64,000 nt of DNA from assembly GCA_964610505.1 (NCBI GenBank), contig CAZSXU010000001.1, positions 1-64,000 on the forward strand. The letters run 5' to 3'. The DNA is from CAZSXU01 sp964610505. GTDB taxonomy: Bacteria; Arandabacterota; Arandabacteria; JAGLYR01. Position 1 is the first letter of the stretch. Every line of letters begins with the position of its first letter. Positions 32,781 through 40,589 of the stretch are shown here, one piece after another. The notes beneath the pieces were generated by a model that saw nothing but the letters and a program-made list of their open reading frames with translations, made no database searches and had not been told where the DNA came from. The translations under genes and the position numbers were made by a program.

Positions 32781-32820
32781 ATGTGATGTTCATCTCATGT
32801 GACAAATATCACATCACATT
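32781..32820. promoter_or_regulatory. Nested CRP/FNR-like operator
   Basis: TGTGACAAATATCACA (32798-32813) is a perfect TGTGA-N6-TCACA site. It is embedded in a second perfect inverted repeat, AATGTGATGT (32781-32790) and ACATCACATT (32811-32820). It covers the -10 and start-site region of the promoter below, so repression is the likely effect. Confidence 0.8.
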
Positions 32821-32833
32821 CGGATTCTGTCAA
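32805..32833 (-). promoter_or_regulatory. Promoter of the MBL-fold gene
   Basis: TTGACA (32833-32828), 17 bases, GATATT (32810-32805) on the minus strand, giving a leader of about 35 bases. The -10 lies within the CRP/FNR-like palindrome. Confidence 0.65.
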
Positions 32834-32957
32834 GGGGGGCCTCCTTCTCGGTGGGTAGCGTCAAGGTATTCTGGAGAATATCGGCGACCGAAAACGGCCA
32901 CGACCTGCCGTGACAGAGGCAAGTGACGAAGTGACAAGCAACTAGGGGACAAGGCAC

Positions 32958-32984
32958 CGGGGGCGATCGTGTTGATCGCCCCCG
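32958..32984 (-). terminator. Hairpin after the pilus operon
   Basis: An 11-bp perfect stem (CGGGGGCGATC/GATCGCCCCCG) with loop GTGTT lies about 37 bases after the secretin stop. No T-run follows, so termination might be Rho-assisted. Confidence 0.5.
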
Positions 32985-33020
32985 TCCGTAGGTCCTCGGA
33001 GAAACCGCGCCGCCGTTTCG

Positions 33021-34289
33021 CTAGTTGAGTATGTGCGGTGTGATGAAAATCAGCATATCGGTCGTCTCCTTTGTGCTCACGGTGTTCGAGAAGAGGCGGC
33101 CGAGAAGGGGAATTCGCCCGAAGAGCCACAGCCGCCGGATGGTCTCGATCTTGGATTCCTTGATCAATCCTCCCATCGCGATGGTCTCTCCGTCCCGAAC
33201 CGTAACCCGGGTGGAGAGCTCCCGCTTGGAGGTGATCGGCTGATCGTCATACTCCCCGGTCCAGCCGATGATGTCCTGCACCTTAGGCTCAACCATGAGG
33301 GTGATGAGACCGTCTCCCGAAACATGCGGGGTGACGGAGAGCTCGATATTGATCTCCTTGTCCTCATACGTCAGCAGATCCTGCGTGATCCCGGCCTCGC
33401 TGAATCGGCTCACCGTCCGCACCGGCACCACCGTGCCCACGCTGATCTTCGCTTCGCGGTTGTCCTCGGTTGTGATTTTCGGGTTGGAAATCAGTTTGGA
33501 GTTGTTGTCTTCGTCGAGAGTCTTCAGAACCACCTGAAACTCGGCGAGGGACAACGTGCCGAAGGTGAAGCGATCTCGGTCCAGCGGAAGCACCTGTGGC
33601 GCCGGGTTCCCGTCGATGGAGGCCTCGGCGTTCCAGTCGAATCCGACATCGAGGCTGTTGCCGATTACGGTTTCCACCAACCGGACTTCGATCATCAGTT
33701 GCTTCGGTGCCTTGTCCAGGGTGGCTACGACCGAGGCAATCTGCTCCACGCGCGCCCTTTCATCGTGCACGATGAGAACGGTGGCTTCCGGTCCTCCCTC
33801 TTCCTCGACGATCCGGATCTCTTGCTTTTCCTCCTTCTCCGGGTACAGCTGGATGGATCCCCGGGGGGAGAGCAGCTTCGATACGGCGGTCCGGACCCGC
33901 TTCCCGTCCGCGTGGTGAAGCTGAATCACCCGAGTGTCGCCCCACCGAGTGGCATGCTCCTCCGTCGCGGTGACGACAATGATGTCGCCGACGGTATCAT
34001 ACCGGTAGCCGCAGGCTCGGAGGAGCGCGTCCAGGACTTCGTTCACCGGGACCCGATCGAAGTGACCCGTCACCTCTCCGACCACCTCGTTGCCCGACAC
34101 GATGTTGAGCCCGTTCTGTTCCGCTACCAGATTGAGAGCCGTGCGCAGGTCCATGTCTCGGAGATCCAGCGACACGGGCCGGTCGTTGAGACCGCGCGGG
34201 GCGTTCGCCGTTCCCTGGGCTTCCACTGCAGACTCCAGCGGGAGAATCAGCAGAAGCGCCACACTCATACTCGCCACAAGGATTCGCAC
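33021..34289 (-). CDS. Secretin (PilQ/GspD family)
   Basis: 422 residues forming the outer-membrane gate of the pilus/secretion machine. Signal peptide (SVALLLILPLESAVEA), then an STN/N0-like domain (VSLDLRDMDLRTALNLVAEQ) and an N-domain (residues 110-200), then the secretin core with QLMIEVRLVET, TVVPVRTV, SVTPHVSGDGLITLMVEP, RVTVRDGETIAMGGLIKE and IPLLGRLFSN. Shorter than typical PilQ, lacking AMIN domains. The start is GTG 34289. Last gene of the operon. Confidence 0.92.
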   Translation of the reverse strand: MRILVASMSVALLLILPLESAVEAQGTANAPRGLNDRPVSLDLRDMDLRTALNLVAEQNGLNIVSGNEVVGEVTGHFDRVPVNEVLDALLRACGYRYDTVGDIIVVTATEEHATRWGDTRVIQLHHADGKRVRTAVSKLLSPRGSIQLYPEKEEKQEIRIVEEEGGPEATVLIVHDERARVEQIASVVATLDKAPKQLMIEVRLVETVIGNSLDVGFDWNAEASIDGNPAPQVLPLDRDRFTFGTLSLAEFQVVLKTLDEDNNSKLISNPKITTEDNREAKISVGTVVPVRTVSRFSEAGITQDLLTYEDKEINIELSVTPHVSGDGLITLMVEPKVQDIIGWTGEYDDQPITSKRELSTRVTVRDGETIAMGGLIKESKIETIRRLWLFGRIPLLGRLFSNTVSTKETTDMLIFITPHILN

Positions 34290-34301
34290 GTCTGGGTACC
34301 C

Positions 34302-34820
34302 TCACATTTTAGAGAATCGAAGGACCTTTTCCCAACCCGTCCCGCGAACCACGACCGTGCCCTCGGAAATGGAGACGACGGTTCCGCCCAATAAGTCGTC
34401 GCCCACCCGAAGGACTTTTCCGCCAATCACGGCACGCCAACCGTCGGACGAGTAGGAGGTTGCCTGAAGTACGGTATCGCCCGCCGCCGGGATCTGGACC
34501 GGCGGCTTCACCTCTTCACTGTAGATCCAGCTCTTGCCGGAGAAGAGATCCACACCCTCCCAGCGCCTTGTGCGCCAGCGTTCGGCCTCTTGAAGAGCCG
34601 CCGCACAGGGGCCGGTGGAGCGCGCGAGCGTCTTATGCTCCTCGACACCTCCCGGCGCCTGCATCGTCATGGTCGCCGCTTGGGCCGACTTCGCCGCCAT
34701 CGTCCCGCCGTCTCTCGGAGAGCCGCCCCTCAACAATTCATTGGCCCCGTAGAGAAGGGTCAGGGCAAAGATGGCAGCGATCCCGACGCGCCGGGTGTTC
34801 CAGGATCCACTCTTCTTCAA
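34302..34820 (-). CDS. PilP/GspC-like inner-membrane protein
   Basis: 172 residues: one N-terminal membrane helix (VGIAAIFALTLLYGANELL), a low-complexity linker and a small C-terminal beta domain (WRAVIGGKVLRVGDDLLGGT, VVSISEGTVVVRG). This matches PilP or the homology region of GspC, which contacts the secretin. The position between PilO and the secretin supports this; sequence similarity alone is weak. Confidence 0.65.
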   Translation of the reverse strand: MKKSGSWNTRRVGIAAIFALTLLYGANELLRGGSPRDGGTMAAKSAQAATMTMQAPGGVEEHKTLARSTGPCAAALQEAERWRTRRWEGVDLFSGKSWIYSEEVKPPVQIPAAGDTVLQATSYSSDGWRAVIGGKVLRVGDDLLGGTVVSISEGTVVVRGTGWEKVLRFSKM

Positions 34821-34838
34821 CCTGCGTCTCCTTCCATC

Positions 34839-35504
34839 TCAGGCCCCGCCGGGCCGGGGCATGTTCACCCCGGTCCATCCGTCTGCCCCTGCACGTTGGC
34901 CGCTCTCATCGGCCTCACATGTCTCTCTGGAGGGCCGGCCTGCAAAGGCATACAGGTTCAGTGAAATCGTGGCTTCGACGATGCCCTGGACATCCGGAAT
35001 ACGGCTGATGACCAGAGACTTGCATTCGACGTAGACACCCCGCTCCGCCATGTCCTCCAGAAAACGCCCGATGTTCCGGTACCGTCCCTGAACAACCAGC
35101 GTGAAGGGGACGATGGAGATTCGGGACTCTTCCTTCACACGATTGGATCCGAAGATCGTTCCGATCTCAAGATCCGCGGCGACGACGTCCAACCCGTTGG
35201 ACACCGCTCTCTCGGTGAAAGACCGCGTGACCGCCGGGATGTCTTCTTCTCGGGGGAGGGCAGCCAGTGTGTTTTCGAGTCTTTCCTCTTCGTCGCTCAG
35301 AGCTTCCAGCTCCCGTGGAAAACTGTCGGCGACCCTCAGCAGTTGAGCATACGTCGTTTTCGCTTCCTTCAACTCTAAGCGGTTCGAGCGTATTTCGCCG
35401 ACGCGCGGAATTCCGTAGATCAGCGCCCAAACGGCGCAGACGGCGAGGCATCCCCCACAGTACAGAAGCCCGTTCCAGCTGTGCTTGAACAGCAGGTCCT
35501 TCAT
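34839..35504 (-). CDS. PilO-like alignment protein
   Basis: 221 residues: a membrane helix (LLYCGGCLAVCAVWALIYGI), a coiled coil (residues 40-80: LELKEAKTTYAQLLR, EEERLENTLAAL) and a ferredoxin-like domain (VVQGRYRNIGRFLEDMAERG), the PilO/GspM layout. It would pair with the PilN part of the next gene upstream to link inner-membrane platform and secretin. The last 30 residues are a Gly/Arg/Glu-rich tail. Confidence 0.8.
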   Translation of the reverse strand: MKDLLFKHSWNGLLYCGGCLAVCAVWALIYGIPRVGEIRSNRLELKEAKTTYAQLLRVADSFPRELEALSDEEERLENTLAALPREEDIPAVTRSFTERAVSNGLDVVAADLEIGTIFGSNRVKEESRISIVPFTLVVQGRYRNIGRFLEDMAERGVYVECKSLVISRIPDVQGIVEATISLNLYAFAGRPSRETCEADESGQRAGADGWTGVNMPRPGGA

Positions 35505-35534
35505 CCCGGCACTCCGAGAGCAACTGGCTTCATC

Positions 35535-37283
35535 CTAGTTCAGCACGCACACGATCTCGAACGCGAGTGCGCTTTCCTCCCCGCGGAAGATCCGTTCCTT
35601 TCGGACAACGACCGGAGCATCGTAGAAAGGTGATTCCCGAATCTTCAGCAGGAAATCGAGGAGCGTCGCCTCCAGTCCCTCCGCGCGACCGTGAACCTCT
35701 CCCGACACAAGAATCTGCCGGGCGGGAACCTCGACATCCGACTCCAGACCCACCGATTCGTGATCCAGCCGCAGCGAGTTGAGAATCACACCCTTGGGCA
35801 GCCGATGGGGGAGGTCCTTGAGGATTTGCGGAGCGATCGTTCGTTCCCCGGGCAGAAGCGAAACCAAACCCTGCTTCGATTCCACTCGACTCCGACTCTC
35901 ATTGATCTGGCTCAGTCGGGCCTGTTGGGCTCCGACGGACTTGAACCCAGCGCGAGCCCGTGCGAGATCCGCCGACAGGCGGCCCGCCGTGATTCCCGTG
36001 ATACACGTCAGCGCGGGGACGCTAACCATGAGCGCCGTGGCCACCCAGAAGAGAACGGCCAGGCCGAGGGCGGTCGAACGCGTCATTCTTCGGGAAACGG
36101 GGATCAGATTGATGTCGCTCGCCCATCCCAGGGCCGCACCGATGGCCGCGGCCAGGCACAGGGCGTGTTCTCCCATCGGCTTGGACTCCGATGCCGGAAT
36201 CTTGCCGAGATCCAACCGCTCCACGGGCAATCCGAGCCGGGCGCTCATCGCCTCGGGCAGTCCCCCGATCAGAGATCCCCCGCCCGCCAGATAGACCCGC
36301 TCGATGGGTTCGCCGCTGCTGGCGTTGACGAAATGTACGAGCGTTCGCTCAACCTCCGCAGAGAGCCGTTCGACGGCCGGCCGCACGAGAACCGAGAAGT
36401 AGTCGGGCGTCTTCCCCGGCCCCGCCGGATCGGTGAGATTCAGAACCTTGTTTCTCTTGGCCTCCTCTGCTTCCTCGGCGGAGTAACGCAGAGGACCGTC
36501 GGGGGTCTGAACCGGCTGGGTCAACGCCTGAGTGAACAGGTTGCCCGCTACGCCGACCCGCCGTGCATAGATCATCGCGCCCCGCCGGAAGATGCAGATC
36601 CAGGTACCGTCGCCCCCGACGTCCACGACGGCGAAGCCCCGATGTGTTTTGCCCTCCGGAATGATCGAAAGAAGATTGCCGTAGGACAGCGCCGTCGTCC
36701 CGACCCCGTGGACGCGGAGTTGCCCCAGCACGTCGAACAGGCCGTTCAGGGTAGACTGTGGGACGGACGCCGCCAGAATCTCCAGTGGCTTGTCGGGGAT
36801 ATCAGACATGCGCCTGAGAACAGTGAATGCCACTCTGGCGTCCGTCGTCTCGCCCCCCAGGTCCTTCTGAACCTGCCACTCCACGGCTCTGGCAAGGTCC
36901 TTGCCGGGAATCTCTGGAAGATGAACCTGATGAATCCTCGCTTCCGGCCCCGAGAGATTGATGGCCAGATGGTCGCCGGGCCCGCCCACGTCCGACAACG
37001 CTTCCATCACTGCCCGGCGGATCGTATCCTGTTTTCCGGTCCGGTGGGCGGGGCTCGAGACCCGAATGGACCAGTCAAGAACCCGGTACTCCCCGTTTCC
37101 AACGGCGAGCCGCACGGCCTTGATCGCGCCGGACCCGATATCGATCCCAACCACCGTCTTGGGCTTGAGAGCCCTCATCGGGAAAGCCATGTCCCGCAGG
37201 TTGGACCGAAGCGTGTTATGGTTCTTGCCCCGATCGAGGTTCGGTTTCGACGTTGTGCGATCGGCTGTTCCCATTCCATCCAT
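35535..37283 (-). CDS. PilM-PilN fusion protein
   Basis: About 582 residues. The N-terminal actin-like PilM domain has VVGIDIGSGAIKAVRL, VVDVGGDGTWICIF and ERVYLAGGGSLIGGLPEAM. At about residue 405 the sequence SDINLIPVSRR marks the usual PilN N-terminus, followed by its membrane helix (ALGLAVLFWVATALMVSV), coiled coil and ferredoxin-like domain. Normally these are two genes in which PilM binds the PilN N-terminal INLLP peptide; here it is covalent. Start ATG 37283 lies five bases after the pilin stop; ATG 37190 or 37178 would remove a non-conserved leader. Confidence 0.85.
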   Translation of the reverse strand: MDGMGTADRTTSKPNLDRGKNHNTLRSNLRDMAFPMRALKPKTVVGIDIGSGAIKAVRLAVGNGEYRVLDWSIRVSSPAHRTGKQDTIRRAVMEALSDVGGPGDHLAINLSGPEARIHQVHLPEIPGKDLARAVEWQVQKDLGGETTDARVAFTVLRRMSDIPDKPLEILAASVPQSTLNGLFDVLGQLRVHGVGTTALSYGNLLSIIPEGKTHRGFAVVDVGGDGTWICIFRRGAMIYARRVGVAGNLFTQALTQPVQTPDGPLRYSAEEAEEAKRNKVLNLTDPAGPGKTPDYFSVLVRPAVERLSAEVERTLVHFVNASSGEPIERVYLAGGGSLIGGLPEAMSARLGLPVERLDLGKIPASESKPMGEHALCLAAAIGAALGWASDINLIPVSRRMTRSTALGLAVLFWVATALMVSVPALTCITGITAGRLSADLARARAGFKSVGAQQARLSQINESRSRVESKQGLVSLLPGERTIAPQILKDLPHRLPKGVILNSLRLDHESVGLESDVEVPARQILVSGEVHGRAEGLEATLLDFLLKIRESPFYDAPVVVRKERIFRGEESALAFEIVCVLN

Positions 37284-37288
37284 TCCCA

Positions 37289-38470
37289 CTACGGTGCCGT
37301 GAAGGTAATCTGCGAACCGTCGCTGAACGATATCTGAAAGGTCGTGCTGGTAACGCTCTTGTAGGACCCTCCGGCTCCACTCTGATGGTTCTTGAAATTC
37401 AGCAGCTGGACCGTAACCACGGCGCTCGAAGCAACACTCTGCGCGGAACTGAAGGTGGTGACATCCCCACTTCCACTCCTCGGTGTGGTACCACTCCAGA
37501 TCGTGGAACCGCCCCAGTTGACCTGCTCGTACCATACATTTGGGTTATGAGAATAGACGGCGGTCAGGCTGGTGACGGTAATCGCACTGCCGCTGATGTT
37601 CTCGATCTGGAATTCCAGGCTGCGGTCCCCCGAACCGAATGTCGCCGCTGAGCCGATGACGTAGGCCAGCTCGCTCGCCCCCCCGCCGCCGCCCCCACCG
37701 CTGCCGCCGGTACCCGGGAGCGTGGCGTTGAACCGAAGACTGGCGCTGGCGCTTCCGCCCGGCGTAACCGTCACCAGTTTCACCGACGAGTCGGCGAGCA
37801 CGGAATGCGTCGCTACGACTCTGTGAATACCGATGGGAATTCCACTGATGGAGAAAACGCCGCCCGCGCTGGGGGTGGCGCTCGCGCTGGTCATCGACCC
37901 TCCGCTCGGATGGTGAACCGTCACGGTGATGTTCGAGAGATCCGAGGTGGTCGGATTGGAACCGTTCCAATCCGTAATCGTCCCCGTTACCGTGTTCGAG
38001 ATGAGGCTGGCGTCGGATGGGGCGAACTGGTACGTGATGCTCTGGCCGCCCCCCGAGGAAGAGATCGTGACGTGCGAACCGCTCACCGGAAACGTGTACG
38101 CCTGGGCCCAGCTGTCTGTCTTGTAGCCGGTGGCATCTTCCTGCACCGAGTTGACCACGTATGGGCCGTCCCAGGTACCGCCCTGATCCGTGATCAGGGC
38201 GTCCAGATTGGCGGGCACGCTGCCCATGTCCCCGATGTATCCGAAATCCGTTCTCGTCCCGGCGCTGACCAGATCCGGATTGCCGGCGACCGCGTGTCCC
38301 AGCTGCTTCATTTCCTCGAGGGTGCTGTAGTACCGATTGCGGTCGAGAGCCAGGTCGGCGCTCCGAACGGCCACCGTACCCAGGATTCCGATGATGACGA
38401 TTACCATCACCATCTCGAGCAGCGTGAAGCCTGATTGCCCGCGCCGACCGGTTCTCTCGGTTCTCTTCAT
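37289..38470 (-). CDS. Large prepilin-like protein with Ig-like C-terminal region
   Basis: 393 residues. The class III leader ends GQSG, then FTLLEMVMVIVIIGILGTVAV, the type IV pilin signal for prepilin peptidase and methylation. A GspG-like globular part (GYIGDMGSVPANLDAL, TWDGPYVV, DSWAQAYTF) is followed by beta domains with Ser/Thr-rich repeats and a run of glycines (GGSGGGGGGG) before a final beta-sandwich. Much larger than an ordinary pseudopilin; it could be a tip or adhesin-like minor pilin. Confidence 0.85.
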   Translation of the reverse strand: MKRTERTGRRGQSGFTLLEMVMVIVIIGILGTVAVRSADLALDRNRYYSTLEEMKQLGHAVAGNPDLVSAGTRTDFGYIGDMGSVPANLDALITDQGGTWDGPYVVNSVQEDATGYKTDSWAQAYTFPVSGSHVTISSSGGGQSITYQFAPSDASLISNTVTGTITDWNGSNPTTSDLSNITVTVHHPSGGSMTSASATPSAGGVFSISGIPIGIHRVVATHSVLADSSVKLVTVTPGGSASASLRFNATLPGTGGSGGGGGGGASELAYVIGSAATFGSGDRSLEFQIENISGSAITVTSLTAVYSHNPNVWYEQVNWGGSTIWSGTTPRSGSGDVTTFSSAQSVASSAVVTVQLLNFKNHQSGAGGSYKSVTSTTFQISFSDGSQITFTAP

Positions 38471-38533
38471 CTCGATCAGACTCCGGTGTGTTTGTCGCCG
38501 GATGAAGGCGCCCCGTCTCCGAGCGCCCCCCGC

Positions 38534-39007
38534 TCAGAAATTCACCGTGATCGCCGTTCCTCCGCCGGCCGAGCTCGTAATCGCGCGTTGGCCGGCATTA
38601 TACGTATATGCGGTTCCCCAGGCGTCCGACAGATATCCTCCGCCCGAGTCGATGTACGGGCCGTTCCATCCCGTCTGGGTGTAGCGGTTCCACGCCGGCA
38701 CTCCGCCGGGCTTCGTCGCGAGGTCCGCGAGCGACGAGGGAAGCGCGCCTACATCTCCCTCGTAGCCCCGGGAGACGGGATGCCCGGCCGAGACGCTGGC
38801 GTCGTCACCGATGATGGCCCTCCGGAGCGTCCGCATCTCCTCCAGGGTCGCGGCCCGTTTTGCCTCCTCCACAACCCCGGAAATTTTTGGAACGGCTACC
38901 GCCGCGATCACCCCCACAAGCGCGATCACCATGACCAGCTCCACGAGGGTGAAACCGGAGGGTTTGCGCGCGCAGGCCTGTCTCGTTCTTGACTTCTGTG
39001 TGTTCAT
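38534..39007 (-). CDS. GspG-like prepilin
   Basis: 157 residues with the prepilin motif KPSG then FTLVELVMVIALVGVIAAVAV. The globular part shares with the next pilin gene the pattern GYEGDVGALPSSLADL, WNGPYIDS, LSDAWGTAYTY. Leader of 18 residues. A pseudopilin of the type II secretion/type IV pilus assembly. Confidence 0.88.
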   Translation of the reverse strand: MNTQKSRTRQACARKPSGFTLVELVMVIALVGVIAAVAVPKISGVVEEAKRAATLEEMRTLRRAIIGDDASVSAGHPVSRGYEGDVGALPSSLADLATKPGGVPAWNRYTQTGWNGPYIDSGGGYLSDAWGTAYTYNAGQRAITSSAGGGTAITVNF

Positions 39008-39018
39008 TCACTCCCCGC

Positions 39019-39360
39019 CTAGTAGTCCGGGTTGCCGTGGACCGAGCACGTCAGCGCGTAGGTCGAATCCCCCGACGGGGTGTAGGTGATGGCACCGCTG
39101 CCCGGACAGGTCGGGATCGTTCCACTCGCGAACATATCCGTGGCGAGAGAGTCGGGCAGCTGACGGGAAGTCGCGTACCTGACCGCGATCGCCGCATGAA
39201 TCGCGCCCTGTTTGCCGTGGCAGGTGGCCCGCTCGGCGTCGCTCGAGAGGTTCGCGTACTTGGGCACGGCCACAGCGGCCAGGATTCCGATCACGACAAT
39301 GATCATGACCAGCTCGATGAGTGTGAAACCCCGGCGGTCCGAGAATCTCCTGAACCTCAT
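39019..39360 (-). CDS. Small prepilin
   Basis: 113 residues; the leader ends in RRG, then FTLIELVMIIVVIGILAAVAV. The short globular part has two cysteines likely to form a disulphide (CHGKQGAI ... TCPGSG ... LTCSVHG contains three in all). It is the pilin closest to the ATPase and platform genes, thus perhaps the main subunit. Confidence 0.88.
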   Translation of the reverse strand: MRFRRFSDRRGFTLIELVMIIVVIGILAAVAVPKYANLSSDAERATCHGKQGAIHAAIAVRYATSRQLPDSLATDMFASGTIPTCPGSGAITYTPSGDSTYALTCSVHGNPDY

Positions 39361-39363
39361 GGT

Positions 39364-40578
39364 TCAACCTCCTCGATAGAGTGAAACCGAATCCCACATG
39401 GGAAGAAAGATGGCCAGGGCGATCCCGAGAACGAGCATTCCCAAACAGACTGTCAGCGCAGGCTCGATCAACGCCGTCAATTTCTTGCGCTCGCGTTCGG
39501 CTTCCTGGCGGTAGTAGTCGGCGGCCGCCCCCAACATCTCCTCCATGGCTCCGGAGCGTTCACCCACGGAAATCAACTCCCCCGTCAGGGGAGGAAAAAA
39601 CTCACTACTGCGAAATCTACTGGCCAGGTCACTCCCCTCTGCCACGGCACTGCGAACGTCCATGAGTTCGCCGGCCACGATACTGTTGCCGATCGTTCTC
39701 GCGCTCATTTCGAGCGCGTTCAGAACCGGCAGTCCCGCCTCAGACAGCACTTTTAGGATTTCGCACGTTCTCGACGTCAGGGACTTAACCGTCAGGGCAC
39801 CGAGCAGCGGAAACTTCAGAACGATGCTCTCGATCTGCCGCCGGCCCATTCCTGTTCGGTACAGCCGGTACACCATCACCCCCAGCACGGCGAGGACGGA
39901 GACGGGGTAGTACCAGTACTTCATGACGGCATCGCTGATCCCGATCAAGATCACGGTCGGCAGGGGCAACGCGGCCCCCATTTCCGTGTAGGATTGCGCG
40001 AACTTCGGAACCACCAGCGTCAACAGCACGACCAGGGCGACCCCGACCGATCCCACGACAAACACCGGATAGCGAAGCGCCGACTTGAGTGCCTGCCGCG
40101 CTTCCTCGTCTCTCTCCAGAAGATCCGCGGCCGAGATCAGGGTCTTGTCCAGCGCGCCGGCCGCTTCTCCCACTTCCACCGCACCGGACAGGATCTCCGG
40201 AAACGCGGGCGACTGACCCGAAAGCGCTTCGGCCAGGCTACTCCCCTTCAGGACCCTGAAACGGACGGCCTCGATGGCCCTTCTCTCCCGCTCCTCGGTT
40301 GCCTGAGAGGCGACGAGCTCCAGGGAGGACGCCAGCGCCACGCCGGATCGATGAAGGATCGCCAGAGACCGGGCAAAGAAGATGACCTTCTGAGTGCTGA
40401 GCCTGCGGCGGTCGAGCCCCAATCTCTCCAGAAGAGGTATTCCCCTCTTCCGAATCCCGGTGACGACGACATCACTTTGCGTCAATTGGCGGACGACCGC
40501 TCCGCGATCTTCCGCCTCGATTTCGCCCTGGACCTTCTGGCCATTGGGGTAGAGACCCCAATAGGTATATGTCGCCAT
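39364..40578 (-). CDS. Inner-membrane platform protein (PilC/GspF)
   Basis: 404 residues with two T2SSF domains. Typical signatures are FARSLAILHRSGVALASSLE, FPEILSGAVEVGEAAG, LKFPLLGALTVKSLTSRTCE, LTGELISVGERSGAMEEML and three membrane helices ending LGMLVLGIALAIFLPMW. The N-terminal 60 residues (TYTYWGLYPNGQKVQGEIEA) are the usual beta extension. It binds the ATPase and drives pilin insertion. Confidence 0.93.
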   Translation of the reverse strand: MATYTYWGLYPNGQKVQGEIEAEDRGAVVRQLTQSDVVVTGIRKRGIPLLERLGLDRRRLSTQKVIFFARSLAILHRSGVALASSLELVASQATEERERRAIEAVRFRVLKGSSLAEALSGQSPAFPEILSGAVEVGEAAGALDKTLISAADLLERDEEARQALKSALRYPVFVVGSVGVALVVLLTLVVPKFAQSYTEMGAALPLPTVILIGISDAVMKYWYYPVSVLAVLGVMVYRLYRTGMGRRQIESIVLKFPLLGALTVKSLTSRTCEILKVLSEAGLPVLNALEMSARTIGNSIVAGELMDVRSAVAEGSDLASRFRSSEFFPPLTGELISVGERSGAMEEMLGAAADYYRQEAERERKKLTALIEPALTVCLGMLVLGIALAIFLPMWDSVSLYRGG

Positions 40579-40589
40579 GAACCGCTCGG

